Positions 8,973 through 17,926 of a stretch of 64,000 bases of DNA are shown piece after piece. The first letter of the stretch is position 1, and each line of letters starts with the position of its first letter. The DNA comes from Methanocorpusculum labreanum Z (GTDB lineage Archaea > Halobacteriota > Methanomicrobia > Methanomicrobiales > Methanocorpusculaceae): NCBI RefSeq assembly GCF_000015765.1, contig NC_008942.1:1317921-1381920 (forward strand), in the 5' to 3' direction. The position numbers and the translations under genes were made by a program. The notes under the pieces were generated by a model. The model ran no database searches, was not told the origin of the DNA, and saw only the letters and a list, made by a program, of their open reading frames with translations.

Positions 8973-9665
8973 TTATTTGCGAAGCCTGATACTTAAGGCT
9001 TTGTTGTCTTTACACAGAACATCTGCCATCTGGGGTGGCAGCGATACGACATCTCCTGGCGAAAGAGCGTAAATTCGTCCGCTATAATCCTGAAATTCTG
9101 GAAGATTTTCATATACCGCTATCACGCGGTATGACTCGGGAGCATGGGCATCGGCGGACGTTACGTTCACTTCATCTGCGCACAACTCATCCGGAGTTTC
9201 GTTCACAGGCTGCAGCAAAACCGGAGCTTGTTCGGCTGAAACCTCTGCGGGAACGAAATGGTATGCAGTGGTCTCTAATGTTGGTTTCCCATCTAAAAGA
9301 GTCTTTCTGCATGAGAGAGCTGATTCATACACGACATCAAACAAAACGCGTTCGCCCGGCACCATCATCCTGATTTCATCCCGGTCGATTTCTTCACCAT
9401 TTGCCCGAGCGAGGGCAAGAGCGAGGATTTTTCGTGTCCTGACCCCGTAGAGATCACGAATATATTCGCGCAGACTTTCGCGCTCCTTTAGAATACTTTG
9501 TGCGCCCTCACCGAACGGATCCTCGTGCGCCGCGGCCTGCTTGTAGAGTGAAAGAATATCGGCATGGATCTCTTCATAGAGCGTTGCCGGAATTTCGGCA
9601 AGGGAACCCATATTTCTCTCGTCGATCAAGTATCCGTGCAGATCGGAGGTACTGATGCGGCTCAT
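8973..9665 (-). CDS. Archaeal GINS subunit (Gins51/Gins15 type)
   Basis: 230 residues. The helical A domain (ILSLYKQAAAHEDPFGEGAQSILKERESLREYIRDLYGVRTRKILALALARANGEE) resembles Sld5/Psf1-type GINS proteins, and the C-terminal part (YRVIAVYENLPEFQDYSGRIYALSPGDVVSLPPQMADVLCKDNKA) is the small beta B-domain seen in archaeal Gins51. GINS activates the MCM helicase with the RecJ/Cdc45-like protein. It follows priS directly with no gap, a conserved pairing that supports the call. The RecJ-like gene at 52515 could be a partner. Confidence 0.88.
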   Translation of the reverse strand: MSRISTSDLHGYLIDERNMGSLAEIPATLYEEIHADILSLYKQAAAHEDPFGEGAQSILKERESLREYIRDLYGVRTRKILALALARANGEEIDRDEIRMMVPGERVLFDVVYESALSCRKTLLDGKPTLETTAYHFVPAEVSAEQAPVLLQPVNETPDELCADEVNVTSADAHAPESYRVIAVYENLPEFQDYSGRIYALSPGDVVSLPPQMADVLCKDNKALSIRLRK

Positions 9666-10808
9666 TCAGATACCTCCCGACAATTCGGCAATCCCTCTGC
9701 AGCAGAGAAAAACGCCCAATGCCTCGGGAACAACATTTCGGCCCGCTGTCAGCGTATAATTATTCCCAAGGATAGGCATGGAGAGATTGAAGGCGCAGTC
9801 AACGGAGACATTTCGTTCGCCAAACACCACGGCATCGATTAAAGGATCGAATGCGTCCAGCTGATCAACGGAAATCGGAACGACGCGCATGCCGGATCCT
9901 CCGTGCAGAGAGCCGGGGTGACGGATCAGACGCTTCACATCGGTCGTTACCGGCTCGTCCGCCTGGGCTGCGCGGGAGAGGATTCCTGCCTGGAACGGTT
10001 CATTTTCCGCGTTGGCGATCGCCCGCACCACTTTGTTTGCAAGAAGCTTTTCCGGATTCGATTTGAGCAGATTTTGGGTCTGAGAGATGTTTTTCAAAAA
10101 TCCTGCCGCAAACGTCTCCGATATCCCGGACAAGCCTGACAAATAGGAAAGCGCATCTTCACACGGCAGTCCCGCGATCCGGGCGAGTTCATCGTTTAGA
10201 GCATCGTGATAGCGAAGCTTCCAGCCGGATTTTTGGGAGGGGGCCATCATGCTGTCGAATGAAAGACCGGTGCCCGAGACGTAATTCACCAGTTCGCGCC
10301 GCTCGGCGGTATCCCAGCCCCGAACGGAAAGAAGCGGGAGATGGACATGATATCCGCGCCCGCCGGAAAAGTTGATTCGAAGATCCCGTTTTGCAAACCC
10401 GAGCTCTCCAGTAAGCATATCGATGAGTTTGAAAAGTTCCTCTTTGACACGGGCAAGCATGATATCATACGGGCCGCGAACGATATGATCCGCATCTAAA
10501 TCGAAGATGACATCAGCCCCGCGCCACTCTTTATCCGCCATCTGGGCTGCCCCCGGATGGGTGTAATATGCGGTCGAGTAATACACATGAGCCGGAACCA
10601 TGCTTTTCAGATAGGAGGTCAGCTCATCCTGAGAAGTGAACGAGATATGACGCCGCATCCCGGAACGCTGGTTTTCCGTAAAGAAAAGAAACCCCCACTC
10701 CCGTTCAGTAAGGGATTCGGGGCTATATCCCGCACCCGCTCCCGGGATAGCCCCATTGTAGTAGGCAAAAAAGCGCTGCCTGAGAAATTCCAGAGTGGCA
10801 GGTTTCAT
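9666..10808 (-). CDS. priS: DNA primase small (catalytic) subunit PriS
   Basis: 380 residues. Synthesises RNA/DNA primers with PriL. The catalytic carboxylates are in VIFDLDADHI; SGGRGYHVH and a late RLIRHPGSLHGGSG motif, which binds the nucleotide triphosphate, are also present. Length is normal for euryarchaeal PriS. It is directly followed by gins51 and overlaps elp3 by 4 nt (ATGA), so all three are probably one transcription unit. Confidence 0.97.
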   Translation of the reverse strand: MKPATLEFLRQRFFAYYNGAIPGAGAGYSPESLTEREWGFLFFTENQRSGMRRHISFTSQDELTSYLKSMVPAHVYYSTAYYTHPGAAQMADKEWRGADVIFDLDADHIVRGPYDIMLARVKEELFKLIDMLTGELGFAKRDLRINFSGGRGYHVHLPLLSVRGWDTAERRELVNYVSGTGLSFDSMMAPSQKSGWKLRYHDALNDELARIAGLPCEDALSYLSGLSGISETFAAGFLKNISQTQNLLKSNPEKLLANKVVRAIANAENEPFQAGILSRAAQADEPVTTDVKRLIRHPGSLHGGSGMRVVPISVDQLDAFDPLIDAVVFGERNVSVDCAFNLSMPILGNNYTLTAGRNVVPEALGVFLCCRGIAELSGGI

Positions 10809-12367
10809 AGATTCTTAATCATATATGGACCTATACGCTGATATCCCTGTCTATGATAATAGGGTCTTACCCCAATGCCGCTCATCACGGCCACCGTGGA
10901 ATATCCGGCATCCCGCGCAGTTTCTTCGGCACGCGACAATAACTGCTGACCGTAGGATCTGTGCTGACGCTTCTCTCCTGACCCATGCACACCGAGAGGG
11001 ACGATTTCGCCGTACACGTGGAGTTCTCGAACGAGAGCCGCACCGTCGAGCTCCGGTCTGAATACGGTTCCGGGAAACCGCAGACGAACAAAACCGATCA
11101 GTGATTCTCCGGCAGTGGTCGAAAGGAAATGTTCTGTCCCCCCACAGCAAGGATACACGAGGGTCTTCTCCTCATCCACGGCAGAACTCGGGCGGCGACC
11201 GATCTCCCGACACCGGATACACTGGCAGCTCCCTCCCTGTTCTTTGAGTCTTTCAGCAGCCATCTGACGTATGTGCCCGTGAATCGAACCGGAGACGATG
11301 AGTTTTGCAGGAATATCCCGCTGGATACGCTGAAGTCTGACATAGGGAGGAAGCCTGCTTTTTGCGTAGGCGAGGAGATCGACAAGGTCATCCTCGTCAT
11401 ATGTTTTGTATTCTCCCTTTTGCCAGAGTTCTTCGAGTTCTGCGCCGGGGGTGACCAATGTTGGATAGATCTTTAGAAAATCCGGACAAAATCTTGGGTC
11501 GGTGAAGAGCGTATCGAACATCTCCCGGTCACGCGGAATCGTGCTTCCGTACAGATTCGGCATAACATGAAAGCCGACTTTGATGCCGGCATCCCGAAGG
11601 AGCGTGTTTGCCAAAACGCTGTCAGCAACCGTGTGGCCGCGTTTGTTTAACAGCAGGAGTTCATCATCGGTGTGTTGGAACCCGAGTTCGACTTTGGTCA
11701 CGCCCAGTTCAAGCATCTTATTGATATGTTCCTCCCGACACCAGTCGGGACGGGTCTCGAAGGTTGTCGCGATACAGCGGACATCGGCTTTTTCGTTCTC
11801 GAGCATCAGCTCTTCCACCGATCCCGCGGTGGATTTTTGTCCGGAGAACTCGTTCATCGCCCGCAGACATTCGGAAACGAACCATTCCTGATATGCAGCG
11901 TCCCGGGCGGTCATCGTCCCCCCCATCACGATCAGCTCGGCTTTATCGACATGGTGTCCGAGAAGTTTGAACTGCCCAAGTCTTGCGGTCACCTGACGGT
12001 ACGGATCATACTCATTCTGACGGGCACGCAGAGCCGCCGGTTCTTCTCCGGTGTAACTCTGGGGTGATTTGAATATGTGATCAGGTCCTCCGGGGCACGG
12101 CAGACATTTTCCGTGCGGACAGGCGCAAGGAGACGTCATCACCGCGACCGGAGCGACGCCTGAGAGTGTTCGTGTCGGTTTGACCATCAGAACGCGACGA
12201 AGGGCCTCGTACTCCTCGGGTTTTGCGGCGGCGAGAATCGCGGAATTTTTCGGCATCGCATCGAGAGAATACTTACGGCACACGGAAAGTTTGATGTGCT
12301 GAATATCCGGGTTCGGATCGGAAAAAATGAGTGAGATAAGCTCACGATAAATGGTGTGCTCTTCCAT
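10805..12367 (-). CDS. elp3: Elp3: tRNA uridine-34 carboxymethyl-type radical SAM/GNAT enzyme
   Basis: 520 residues. Modifies U34 of tRNA using S-adenosylmethionine radicals and acetyl-CoA. The iron-sulfur cysteines are in CPHGKCLPCPGG (C83, C88, C91), followed by a TIM-barrel radical-SAM core (GGTMTARD, LGFQHTDDELL) and a C-terminal GNAT acetyltransferase domain (HVYGEIVPLGVHGSGEKRQH, GQQLLSRAE, YYHRQGYQRIGPYM). Archaeal Elp3 works without the other Elongator subunits. First gene of the elp3-priS-gins51 unit. Confidence 0.97.
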   Translation of the reverse strand: MEEHTIYRELISLIFSDPNPDIQHIKLSVCRKYSLDAMPKNSAILAAAKPEEYEALRRVLMVKPTRTLSGVAPVAVMTSPCACPHGKCLPCPGGPDHIFKSPQSYTGEEPAALRARQNEYDPYRQVTARLGQFKLLGHHVDKAELIVMGGTMTARDAAYQEWFVSECLRAMNEFSGQKSTAGSVEELMLENEKADVRCIATTFETRPDWCREEHINKMLELGVTKVELGFQHTDDELLLLNKRGHTVADSVLANTLLRDAGIKVGFHVMPNLYGSTIPRDREMFDTLFTDPRFCPDFLKIYPTLVTPGAELEELWQKGEYKTYDEDDLVDLLAYAKSRLPPYVRLQRIQRDIPAKLIVSGSIHGHIRQMAAERLKEQGGSCQCIRCREIGRRPSSAVDEEKTLVYPCCGGTEHFLSTTAGESLIGFVRLRFPGTVFRPELDGAALVRELHVYGEIVPLGVHGSGEKRQHRSYGQQLLSRAEETARDAGYSTVAVMSGIGVRPYYHRQGYQRIGPYMIKNL

Positions 12368-12378
12368 TTGTGATAAGA

Positions 12379-12642
12379 TCAGTGTTCGGCAACAATACTC
12401 TGGCTGGATTCCTGGGCAAACGGAGTCTGGGCGGTCTGAGTGGCGTGCATCTCCGACACGATCTCATTTCCGAGAGTAAGAAGAGCGACGCGATGCAGAT
12501 TCTTATTTTTATGAATGTGGATCGGCGAGATCTGCAATGCGTCGTATTCGACAGTTTGAACGGTTTTTCCAGAGACGGATTCATAGTATTTCTTAATCTG
12601 GACCATCAACATGTGTAAATGTAGTAACTCTTCTTTCTGCAT
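12379..12642 (-). CDS. UPF0058 family protein
   Basis: 87 residues. The N-terminal MQKEELLHLHMLMVQIKKYYE matches the small UPF0058 family found in methanogens and other euryarchaea, of unknown function. Predicted mostly helical at the N-terminus, with the C-terminal 25 residues low in structure. A TATAAATA-type box on the minus strand near 12718-12727 may be its promoter. It lies 12 nt upstream of elp3. Confidence 0.82.
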   Translation of the reverse strand: MQKEELLHLHMLMVQIKKYYESVSGKTVQTVEYDALQISPIHIHKNKNLHRVALLTLGNEIVSEMHATQTAQTPFAQESSQSIVAEH

Positions 12643-12899
12643 TATTTGGTAACACCTCTTATCAAAAAATCTTCCTTAATCTTTTCTATCATATCGACAC
12701 ATATAGGTTACTCGTCATATTTATATCAGAGTTCAGAGACAGACCCGTTTTTGCACGACGACAATGAGATATACGCAATAATCTAACTTTGATTGGAATT
12801 CCAACCGTTAAAAATGCCCGGATTTTCAGCGCGGCCCCATCTCTGAAAGCCAGATTTCAGACAAGCTTATATGTAAGAACGGTCTAGGTGATGACAATT

Positions 12900-13739
12900 A
12901 TGAATGATCTGCAGGCAAGGATTAGGGGAGGGTTATTCGGCTGTGCGGTCGGCGATGCACTCGGTTCATCGTTCGAGGGATCGGGCAGGGATGAGAGAAG
13001 AGAGATCCGCATGTCAGGCGGCGGGCAGTTCAATCTGAAAACAGGAGATGTCACCGACGACACGCTGATGATGCTGGCGTTAGCCGAAACGTACTGCGAA
13101 ACAGGATATTTCGACATGACAGTTTTTCTCCATAAGGTCATCCTTACGCTCCGTGAAGATGACACTACGTTCGGCAGAACAACCAAAACGATGACCTCGC
13201 TTCTCGAACAGGGCTGTATTCCAAAAGCAGCCGTATCCGCGCTCCATGCCGCATGCGGGAGCAGCACGAACGGAAGTGTCATGCGGACGATTCCCGTCGG
13301 TCTGACGATGACAAAGGATGTTGAAAATGTGGCCAGAAAGGTATCGGCATATACCCATTATGATACAACGGCAGGAAACTGCTGTGCGGTAATATCCAAA
13401 GCCGCAGCAGGACTGACCGAAGGAAAATCGAAAGAAGATGTCCTGAAAGAGATCCCCGAATACTACCTCAGGGGAGAACTCATCCCGTCGATCGACCCGA
13501 TAGAAACGACAAGATGCGCCCTCGCCTGTTTTCGCGACGGATGCAGCTATACGGACGTGATCCGCCGTGCCTGCGTTTTAGGAGGGGACACGGATACGAT
13601 CGCCTGCATTGCCGGAGGGCTCGCCGGAATCTTGTGGGGAGTCCCGGAAAACCTGACTGATACCTTACTCCTGAAAAAAAGGATCGAGAACGTCGCCTTG
13701 AGGCTGACTGAACGAGTCGAAGAGCAGCGCAGGCTTTGA
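12900..13739 (+). CDS. ADP-ribosylglycohydrolase family protein
   Basis: 279 residues. DraG/ARH-type hydrolase fold: RGGLFGCAVGDALGSSFEG at the N-terminus, VTDDTLMMLA with metal-binding T-D-D, and the C-terminal GGDTDTIACIAGGLAGILWG with the second metal-binding acidic cluster. Such enzymes remove ADP-ribose from proteins or small molecules; DraG reactivates nitrogenase reductase in bacteria. No nitrogenase genes are in the window, so the target is unknown. I chose ATG 12900 because AGGTGA lies 7 nt upstream; GTG 12888 and ATG 12891 are also in frame. A TTATATG box near 12867-12873 fits a promoter. Confidence 0.92.
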   Translation: MNDLQARIRGGLFGCAVGDALGSSFEGSGRDERREIRMSGGGQFNLKTGDVTDDTLMMLALAETYCETGYFDMTVFLHKVILTLREDDTTFGRTTKTMTSLLEQGCIPKAAVSALHAACGSSTNGSVMRTIPVGLTMTKDVENVARKVSAYTHYDTTAGNCCAVISKAAAGLTEGKSKEDVLKEIPEYYLRGELIPSIDPIETTRCALACFRDGCSYTDVIRRACVLGGDTDTIACIAGGLAGILWGVPENLTDTLLLKKRIENVALRLTERVEEQRRL

Positions 13740-13752
13740 AATCAGCCGGAAA

Positions 13753-14211
13753 TTACGTTGGGACCGGGCGCATCTCAACGAGTTTCAGGTTCTTTGTACC
13801 TTTCGGACACTCGGAGTAGGGACCGAGAACTTCCAGAACCACATATCTGCCCTTTTCAGTCAGCCCGTCCGGGTGACAGAATGCATATCCTTTGCAAAAT
13901 ACATCATCGCAGACGGGAGTATAGGTTATCCGGGTTCTGCGGGTCGCCTGACTTGTCGGGATGACGGCCGTGATGATCGTTTCTGCCACTTCCACGGCCT
14001 TTGCCCCGCCTTCATGTACGGCGCAGTCGTGCTTTGTTTTTCTGACCGATACGACACGGTATCTTTTTCCTTCGCGAAGCTTTGCGTTATGACAGACCTT
14101 TGCCACTTTGCATGATTCGCATTCGGCTGCTTTTCCGGCATACACGAACTCGGCACCCTCATGAGCTAAAACCGAGCCGACGATTGTTACGATTGTTTCT
14201 TCCTTATCCAT
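13753..14211 (-). CDS. UPF0179 family protein
   Basis: 152 residues of the archaeal UPF0179 family: VTIVGSVLAHEGAEFVYAG, paired cysteines CESCKVAKVCHNAKL, then KHDCAVHEGGAKAVEV and CDDVFCKGYAFCHPDGL. About seven conserved cysteines suggest a metal or Fe-S site. Function unknown. It starts 3 nt after the egsA stop, so it is probably cotranscribed with egsA, and converges on the ADP-ribosylglycohydrolase gene. Confidence 0.88.
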   Translation of the reverse strand: MDKEETIVTIVGSVLAHEGAEFVYAGKAAECESCKVAKVCHNAKLREGKRYRVVSVRKTKHDCAVHEGGAKAVEVAETIITAVIPTSQATRRTRITYTPVCDDVFCKGYAFCHPDGLTEKGRYVVLEVLGPYSECPKGTKNLKLVEMRPVPT

Positions 14212-14214
14212 GAT

Positions 14215-15297
14215 TTACTCCTCATATAAGCGGGCGACCAGACACTCGGCCTGCTCTCTGGTAATATCCTCATCAAAGATGGTGTAGCGCTCAGGGCGGA
14301 TCTCTTTTGCCCGAAGAATTGCCTCAATGACGATCTCGTCGGAAATGCCGAGATCCTTCGGCGTTGTCGGGGCGCCGATCAACCGAAGAGAGTTCCGGAT
14401 CTTTTTCCAGTCTCCTTCGTGCATGATCATACTGATGATGGTCCCAACCCCGCAGGCTTCCCCGTGAAGGACTTTTCCGGGAACCAGACGTTCGAGCATA
14501 TGGGCAAACTTGTGTTCACCTCCCGATGCCGGGCGGGAACTTCCGGCGATACTCATCGCAACGCCGGAGGCAAACAACGCCTTTACAACGATCCAGGCCG
14601 CATTTTCATCGAAGGCCTTGATCTTTTCCGCATTCTCCACCATCAGTTCGGCGGTTATCATGGAGAGCGTCATCGCATATTCGCTGACCTGTTCGCCGGT
14701 CTTTGATTTTGAAAGATCCCAATCCATGACGGCGGTATAGTTTGCCACCATATCCGCATACCCGGCAGCCATCAGCCGGTGCGGGGCCCCCGCTATAATT
14801 CCCGTGTCGGCGACGATGGCGAGCGGCGGATGGGCCGCCACGCTCACATTCCCGTCTGCCGTCATGATCGAGGCCCGCGAAGAGGCGATACCGTCATGGG
14901 ATGCGGCGGTTGGAACACTGATGAACTGGATATCGAGATTGTAGGAGACGACCTTGGCCGTATCGATAACCCGGCCTCCACCCACAGCGATGATCAAAAC
15001 CGCACCGATGTTTTGCGCCAGATCCTCGACCCTCGCGATCTCCTCATAGGTGATCTCCCCGACTACTGCGCTTGTGACCTGTCGGTCTTCCAAAAGCCGG
15101 AGAACCTCGAGACCCACGGTCTGCAGGGTCGTTTTTCCCGAAAGAAGAAGTAATGGACCGGTGACACCCAGATCGGTGATGACGTTAGGAAGCTGAAGCA
15201 AAGCATCGTGACCGGCGATCACATCCCTCGGCATCTGAATCCACCGGGATTTGTCAAAGGTTTTATCCTTGAGTATCCTATTATTCTTAGCTTCCAT
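14215..15297 (-). CDS. egsA: sn-Glycerol-1-phosphate dehydrogenase
   Basis: 360 residues. Reduces dihydroxyacetone phosphate to sn-glycerol-1-phosphate, setting the stereochemistry of archaeal ether lipids. Family hallmarks: the NAD(P)-binding AVGGGRVIDTAKV, FISVPTAASHDGIASSRAS, zinc ligands in GYADMVAN (Asp) and SGGEHKFAHMLE / LHGEACGVGT (His). The ATG follows a CATATAATTC TATA box at 15321-15330 by about 25 nt, so the mRNA is probably leaderless. Confidence 0.97.
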   Translation of the reverse strand: MEAKNNRILKDKTFDKSRWIQMPRDVIAGHDALLQLPNVITDLGVTGPLLLLSGKTTLQTVGLEVLRLLEDRQVTSAVVGEITYEEIARVEDLAQNIGAVLIIAVGGGRVIDTAKVVSYNLDIQFISVPTAASHDGIASSRASIMTADGNVSVAAHPPLAIVADTGIIAGAPHRLMAAGYADMVANYTAVMDWDLSKSKTGEQVSEYAMTLSMITAELMVENAEKIKAFDENAAWIVVKALFASGVAMSIAGSSRPASGGEHKFAHMLERLVPGKVLHGEACGVGTIISMIMHEGDWKKIRNSLRLIGAPTTPKDLGISDEIVIEAILRAKEIRPERYTIFDEDITREQAECLVARLYEE

Positions 15298-15311
15298 GGT
15301 CGTGATCCTAT

Positions 15312-16148
15312 ATGTTTAATGAATTATATGCGTGGATAGTCGAACTGGAGGGCTCAACCTATACGGTCATCCAGACGATTTTGTATGCTTTATTAGTCCT
15401 CTTGGGACTGTATATACTTTACCGATGTCTGAAAAAGGCAAATATTGCAATCGATACGCCTTTGATCCTCACCGGTCTTACATATATCATTCTCGGAGGA
15501 CTGCTTCGCGTGGTGGAAGATACGGGCATGGTCCCCGAACCCTGGTGGATCCTGTTTGTGACCCCGCAGGTCTATTTCCTCACCATGTTCTTTGCCATGG
15601 CGATGCTGTTTATCTCCTACCAGCTGCAGAAAAAGAAGAAGGTCGTATCATACACGACGCCCTTCATGCTCGGCGGAATTATCTCGTCCCTTATCGTAGC
15701 AGGATTTTTGGTCTGGTTCGGGTTTACCCAGGCGACCAATGTTGATGTGGGTGCGGGAATCCTGGTCCTTCTGATAGCGGCGGCAGCTGCGGTGGCTCTT
15801 TGGGCGGTTCTTCGATATCTGTTCCGCTGGGAGTATGTGAATCAGCCTTTGTATCTCGTTTTGATTGGCGGACATATGCTGGATGCCTCGGCGACAAGTT
15901 ACGCCCTCGCATTTAAAGGATACATCGAACAGCATGTCCTTGGAAGCACGCTGATCGACCTTACAGGAACACCGTATGTGATGTTTGCGCTGAAAATCGT
16001 TGTGCTGATCCCCGCCATCTGGATTCTGGAAAAGTTCCGGAAAGAGGAAGGAATGGAAGCGATTTGGCATCTGGTTCTGCTTGCAATGATCGTCGTGGGT
16101 CTTGCTCCCGGTCTTCGGGATGTCCTGCGCATGGTTCTTGGAATCTAG
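15312..16148 (+). CDS. DUF63 family membrane protein
   Basis: 278 residues with seven or eight membrane segments, including GGLLRVVEDTGMVPEPWW and LIGGHMLDASATSYAL, which are hallmarks of the euryarchaeal DUF63 family. Function is unknown. It starts 14 nt from egsA on the other strand, which may hint at a link to membrane lipid metabolism (inference). No SD precedes the ATG, so a leaderless mRNA is likely. A run of ten T follows the gene at 16172-16181. Confidence 0.88.
   Translation: MFNELYAWIVELEGSTYTVIQTILYALLVLLGLYILYRCLKKANIAIDTPLILTGLTYIILGGLLRVVEDTGMVPEPWWILFVTPQVYFLTMFFAMAMLFISYQLQKKKKVVSYTTPFMLGGIISSLIVAGFLVWFGFTQATNVDVGAGILVLLIAAAAAVALWAVLRYLFRWEYVNQPLYLVLIGGHMLDASATSYALAFKGYIEQHVLGSTLIDLTGTPYVMFALKIVVLIPAIWILEKFRKEEGMEAIWHLVLLAMIVVGLAPGLRDVLRMVLGI
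15321..15330 (-). promoter_or_regulatory. egsA TATA box inside the DUF63 coding start
   Basis: On the minus strand CATATAATTC lies 24-33 nt upstream of the egsA ATG (15297). Only 14 nt separate the divergent egsA and DUF63 starts, so the promoter sits inside the first codons of DUF63. A CTATTATTC box at 15279-15287 could likewise serve DUF63 from inside egsA. Confidence 0.55.
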
Positions 16149-16171
16149 TATTCCAATCCGAATCGCCAATC

Positions 16172-16181
16172 TTTTTTTTTT
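16172..16181 (+). terminator. Oligo-T terminator after DUF63
   Basis: A run of ten T residues begins 24 nt after the DUF63 stop codon. Oligo-T runs are the usual intrinsic termination signal of archaeal RNA polymerase. Confidence 0.45.
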
Positions 16182-16262
16182 GCTATTTTCTTTCTCTCAG
16201 GAAGATTTCGTCCCCGCACCACCCCACAATACTCATAATACCCTGCAACAAATATAGACGGA

Positions 16263-17441
16263 ATGAAAGCATGCATTATGTGCGGGGGAGAAGGAACCCG
16301 TCTTCGCCCGCTAACATTTGAGCGGCCGAAACCCTGTATCCCGATAGCCAACAAACCTTCGATCGTACATCTGGTTACGCACCTTGCCAACCTCGGTTTT
16401 ACCGATATCGTTTTGACCATTGGATATCTGGGTAACGATATTCAGGATGCACTTGGAGATGGATCACTCTACGGCGCAAATATCACCTACGTCTCCGAAG
16501 AGATAAAACTCGGAACTGCCGGCAGTGTGAAAAACGCCCAGAAGTATCTTGAAGATGCCCCCTTCCTCGTGGTCGGCGGCGACCACATGACCGATCTCAA
16601 CCTCCTGGAGTTTTACCGGGACCATATGAATTCCCCGGCGATCACCTCGATCGGTCTGATCAGTATCGAGGATCCCCGCGAGTTCGGCATCGCCGAGATC
16701 GATGCATCCCTCAGAATCCAGAGATTCAGAGAGAAACCGGCGCCCGGAGAGATCTTCTCCAACCTCGCAAGCACGGGAATCTATGTCTGCGACCCGAAGA
16801 TCTTCGAGTTCATTCCGGAAAACACCAAGTTCGACTTCGCAAAAGACCTCTTCCCGCTCTTAATGGAAAAAGGATATCAGCTCAACGGCTGGCTGGCACG
16901 CGGGAACTGGACGGATGTCGGCAACCCGGCGATGCTGCGTGCCGCCGAGAAGTGGATCCTGCAGGAAAAGACCGTGACGAGTGTATCGGGAACCCTCAAT
17001 ATTAAGGATGCGCATATCACGGGACCCGTGACACTTGGAGACGGCGTAACGCTTGGGTCAGGATCGAGGATCGTCGGGCCGGTAATCGTTGGAAACGGTG
17101 TTATGATCGGAGAAAACGTCATCATCGGTCCGTACACCAGTATCGGAGACAACTGCGTTATCAAAAATAATGCAAAAATATTCTCATCCTCAATCTACAA
17201 CGGGGTCGTCGTCGGATCCAACACCACGATCTCGGGCAGCATCATCGACGTCAATACCAATATGGGAGATAACTGTTCCATTGAACACAATACCGTGGTC
17301 GGCCCGCGCTCGATCCTGCAGAACAATGTTACCATCCACTCCGGGACCAGACTCTGGCCGGAGGTCATCGTCAAGGAAGGAGCGGTCGTAAAGGTCCATC
17401 TCCTGAACCCCAAGTTCGACTCGCGCTTCGAAGGATCTTAA
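16263..17441 (+). CDS. NDP-sugar pyrophosphorylase with left-handed beta-helix (GlmU/ManC-like)
   Basis: 392 residues. The nucleotidyltransferase domain has the signature MCGGEGTRLRPLTFERPKP (residues 7-25), GYLGNDI, and VVGGDHMTDL. From about residue 245 hexapeptide repeats (LGDGVTLGSGSRI, VGNGVMIGENVIIG and so on) form a left-handed beta-helix. It probably makes a UDP-, GDP- or dTDP-sugar for glycans; the substrate (glucose, mannose or GlcNAc phosphate) is not clear, and an acetyltransferase role for the helix is unproved. It may feed the AglJ-type glycosylation path. The 458-bp inverted-repeat element begins 2 nt after its stop codon. Confidence 0.88.
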   Translation: MKACIMCGGEGTRLRPLTFERPKPCIPIANKPSIVHLVTHLANLGFTDIVLTIGYLGNDIQDALGDGSLYGANITYVSEEIKLGTAGSVKNAQKYLEDAPFLVVGGDHMTDLNLLEFYRDHMNSPAITSIGLISIEDPREFGIAEIDASLRIQRFREKPAPGEIFSNLASTGIYVCDPKIFEFIPENTKFDFAKDLFPLLMEKGYQLNGWLARGNWTDVGNPAMLRAAEKWILQEKTVTSVSGTLNIKDAHITGPVTLGDGVTLGSGSRIVGPVIVGNGVMIGENVIIGPYTSIGDNCVIKNNAKIFSSSIYNGVVVGSNTTISGSIIDVNTNMGDNCSIEHNTVVGPRSILQNNVTIHSGTRLWPEVIVKEGAVVKVHLLNPKFDSRFEGS

Positions 17442-17442
17442 A

Positions 17443-17900
17443 TAGGACTTACGCGGTGTGGTTGTGAATCCAATTCGGGAAGGGTATGGCTGGGTTTGGA
17501 AACATGAGGTTATTTAACCGCCAATCTCCGCGAATTAACGCGAATCGCATTTTTCTTGCGTTCGGGTGCTCTGCTTCGGCTGATCGCCTACACAGAATCG
17601 CACCCTCTCTGGAAAAATGCTGAGGAAAAACCCGCGTGCGGGTTTTTCTTATCTTGCATGTCTTTTTTCTGCAAAAAATAGATGAATAATGCCTTTTCTT
17701 GATATGGGGTGCGGGGCCGCGACTTCGGCGCGGAGCGGCCCACGGTGGGATATCCTATTTGCTGAGGCCCCTCTACGTTTCCAGATAGTTCAGCTGGAGT
17801 GAAGGATTCAGATAGGAAATATGTGATGATTGTGAGGATATAATTCGGGAAGTATATGGCTGGGTGTGGAAGCATGAGAAAGCCTACCGCGTAAGTCCTA
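17443..17900. mobile_element. Non-coding element with 15-bp terminal inverted repeats and 6-bp target duplication (copy 1)
   Basis: The ends are TAGGACTTACGCGGT (17443-17457) and its exact reverse complement (17886-17900). Both flanks carry CTTAAA (17437-17442 and 17901-17906), as expected for a target-site duplication. Inside the ends lie two direct ~50-bp relatives (about 17463-17510 and 17832-17880) sharing AATTCGGGAAG, TATGGCTGGGT and CATGAG. A strong hairpin AAAAACCCGC-GT-GCGGGTTTTT is at 17626-17647. No transposase is encoded. A related element lies at 63226-63842. It looks like a MITE-type non-autonomous element. Confidence 0.72.
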
Positions 17901-17926
17901 CTTAAAAAAGATTTTTTTTATTTTTT

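Noticed and set aside
17443-17900. CRISPR array
   Set aside because: The repeats are few, long and arranged as terminal inverted and two internal direct copies, with no regular spacers.
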